This document shows, in pieces, positions 15,295 through 16,646 of a stretch of 16,646 bases of DNA (the stretch's first letter is position 1; each line of letters opens with the position of its first letter). A program made the translations under genes and the position numbers. The notes beneath the pieces are model-generated. The model was not told the DNA's origin. It saw only the letters and a program-made list of their open reading frames with translations, and made no database searches. The stretch comes from an uncultured Thermomicrobiales bacterium (lineage in GTDB: Bacteria; Chloroflexota; Chloroflexia; Thermomicrobiales; Thermomicrobiaceae), in contig CALAGB010000502.1 in the NCBI GenBank assembly GCA_937891245.1, forward strand, positions 1 to 16,646. The letters run 5' to 3'.

Positions 15295-16646
15295 ATGCCA
15301 ACCCAAGAGTTGTCCGGCATGAACGTATCTTCCAATCCACCTGATGCCTGGCTCCTACGTGATCAACTTGCCATGCCTTCGACCGAGCAACTCTTGCTGT
15401 TTCATGGGCCGGAACTCTTCGCCAATGTCGTGACCTTTTCGCCGGTCGGGCATCTGGTCGTCGCGATCGATGGACGAATCCTGCGCGTCAACGACGTCTT
15501 TTCTGATCTGACCGGTTATCGAGAGCACGAGTTGGTTGGTAAGACCCTGGTGGATCTCGTCAGCCCCGTTTCCCGCACGTTGACGGAGGAGATGCTTGAG
15601 CGCATGCTCAGGCGCCGCGAGACGGCGGTCGAATGGAACGCCGTTGTGTGCCAGCCGTCGGGACGTCCCGTTAAACTGGCACTCAACGGCGTCGTCGTCT
15701 CATCGGGTGGGCTGCCGCGCTACATCACAATCCTCGTACGCGTTGGCGAAATGGTGGAGCGGTCGACGGGCGTGCCATCGGCCCCAGTTGCGGCGTCTGA
15801 GGCCGGCACCGATCACACCTTCCGTGCGCTCGTCGAGCGGATTCCGGCGGTGACGTACATTACGACGCTCGCCGAGGGTGGCACCTTCTATATCAGCCCG
15901 CAGGTGAGCGACCTGCTCGGCTACGGGCAGGACGAATGGCTGGCCCAGCCCGCGCTCTGGCTGCGGGTCGTCCACCCGGACGATCAGGCGGCGGTGGACG
16001 ATGCGATCCAGCGCGGTCGTAACGAACGGACCGGCTATCGCATCGAGCATCGAGTCATCACGCGTGACGGATCGATCTCCTGGGTGCGGAACGAAGCGGC
16101 GTTGATGGCAGACGACGCGAGTGGCACTGTCTATTGGCATGGCGTCATGTACGACATCACCGAACGCAAGAAGCTGGAGCAGATGCTCGGCAGCAGCGAG
16201 GCCCGCTTCCGCTCGTTGGTGCAGAACTCGTCGAGCGTTGTGCTGGTCGTCAGCCCCAACGGAACGATCCACTACGCAAGCCCGGCACTATCGGCCTGGC
16301 TCGGACCTGGCGCAACGTCCCTGGGTACCGGGGATTCATGTCTGTCATTGCTGCACCCCGACGATGTCGAACGCTTCCGTGAATTTCTGACGGACGCGGC
16401 CGGCGCGGTCGGGGTGTCACCGGTGATCGAGGTTCGGTTCGTCGACGCCCTCGGCGGAGTGCGTCACATTGAGGCGATCGCGACGAACCTGCTGTCCGAT
16501 CCGAACGTCGGCGGGCTCGTGCTGAATACCCGTGACGTTACCGAGCGTAAAGACCTTGAGCGGAACCTGTCGCATCAGGCCTTCCACGACGCGCTCACCG
16601 ATCTGCCGAACCGCTCGTTCTTCCTCGATCGCATCGGTCACGCGCT
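15295..16646 (+). CDS. PAS-PAS-PAS sensor with the start of a GGDEF domain, 3' end outside window
   Basis: The frame stays open to the window edge (450 complete codons). PAS 1 spans about residues 42-150 (SPVGHLVVAIDG, FSDLTGYREHELVG). PAS 2 with its PAC tail spans 173-298 (FYISPQVSDLLGYGQDEW, VHPDDQ, YDITERKKLEQML). PAS 3 spans 301-425 (SEARFRSLVQNSS, LHPDDVERF, RDVTERKDLERNL). HQAFHDALTDLPNRSFFLDRI (427-447) is the classic entry of a GGDEF domain. The complete protein is therefore a probable diguanylate cyclase, or a GGDEF-EAL protein, controlled by PAS ligands; the catalytic motif lies outside. No membrane helix is seen, so it is probably cytoplasmic. ATG 15295 is the first start after an in-frame TGA at 15268; ATG 15319 is an alternative, and neither has a strong ribosome site. 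Confidence 0.88.
   Translation, partial: MPTQELSGMNVSSNPPDAWLLRDQLAMPSTEQLLLFHGPELFANVVTFSPVGHLVVAIDGRILRVNDVFSDLTGYREHELVGKTLVDLVSPVSRTLTEEMLERMLRRRETAVEWNAVVCQPSGRPVKLALNGVVVSSGGLPRYITILVRVGEMVERSTGVPSAPVAASEAGTDHTFRALVERIPAVTYITTLAEGGTFYISPQVSDLLGYGQDEWLAQPALWLRVVHPDDQAAVDDAIQRGRNERTGYRIEHRVITRDGSISWVRNEAALMADDASGTVYWHGVMYDITERKKLEQMLGSSEARFRSLVQNSSSVVLVVSPNGTIHYASPALSAWLGPGATSLGTGDSCLSLLHPDDVERFREFLTDAAGAVGVSPVIEVRFVDALGGVRHIEAIATNLLSDPNVGGLVLNTRDVTERKDLERNLSHQAFHDALTDLPNRSFFLDRIGHA

Noticed and set aside
14908..15306. Minus-strand frame of about 130 codons in the divergent intergenic region
   Set aside because: No domain, no ribosome site, unusual composition (many Ser, Arg, His and Trp). 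It runs past the PAS gene start. Treated as non-coding.

Overview
The window is G+C-rich bacterial chromosome. Gene content and style suggest Chloroflexota, perhaps a Thermomicrobia-like lineage: very long double-FtsX ABC permeases, M20 hydrolases with a DUF1989 protein, and dispersed intergenic palindromes of the 'GTCATCCTGAGC' and 'CCCTCACCCC' types. This is inference from style, since no marker gene is present. All gene calls are from reading the sequence; no database search was possible.

Layout. (1) Positions 1-6589, minus strand: a tightly packed ABC exporter operon with a 1130-residue double-FtsX permease, a second double-FtsX permease, and an ATPase cut off by the window edge. The second permease is split by one in-frame TGA at 1496-1498. 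The two halves align without gaps to the paralogue across that stop. (2) 6590-6820: non-coding, holding a large nested inverted repeat. (3) 6821-8523, minus: an eight-helix membrane protein of unknown function and a small membrane-anchored protein with a YtkA-like outer domain, starting at TTG. (4) 8714-10484, plus: a nitrilase overlapped by a uronate dehydrogenase-like SDR. (5) 10485-11152: a convergent intergenic region with two identical 87-bp palindromic repeats bracketing a decayed GIY-YIG nuclease gene. (6) 11153-14895, minus: a four-gene catabolic cluster of AbgB-like M20 hydrolase, DUF1989 protein, CPG2-like M20 peptidase and RidA. (7) 14896-15294: a divergent non-coding region. (8) 15295 to the end, plus: a PAS-PAS-PAS sensor entering a GGDEF domain, cut by the window edge.

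How the genes fit together. The ABC genes form one export machine or envelope-remodelling unit. The nitrilase/SDR pair and the M20/DUF1989/RidA cluster look like two separate soluble catabolic units for nitrogen-containing compounds; nitrile hydrolysis, amide or peptide bond hydrolysis, and imine removal would each release ammonia or amines. They converge on the repeat region, which probably serves as terminator and tolerated insertion site. The most interesting items are the repeat/GIY-YIG cassette and the permease split by one nonsense codon.
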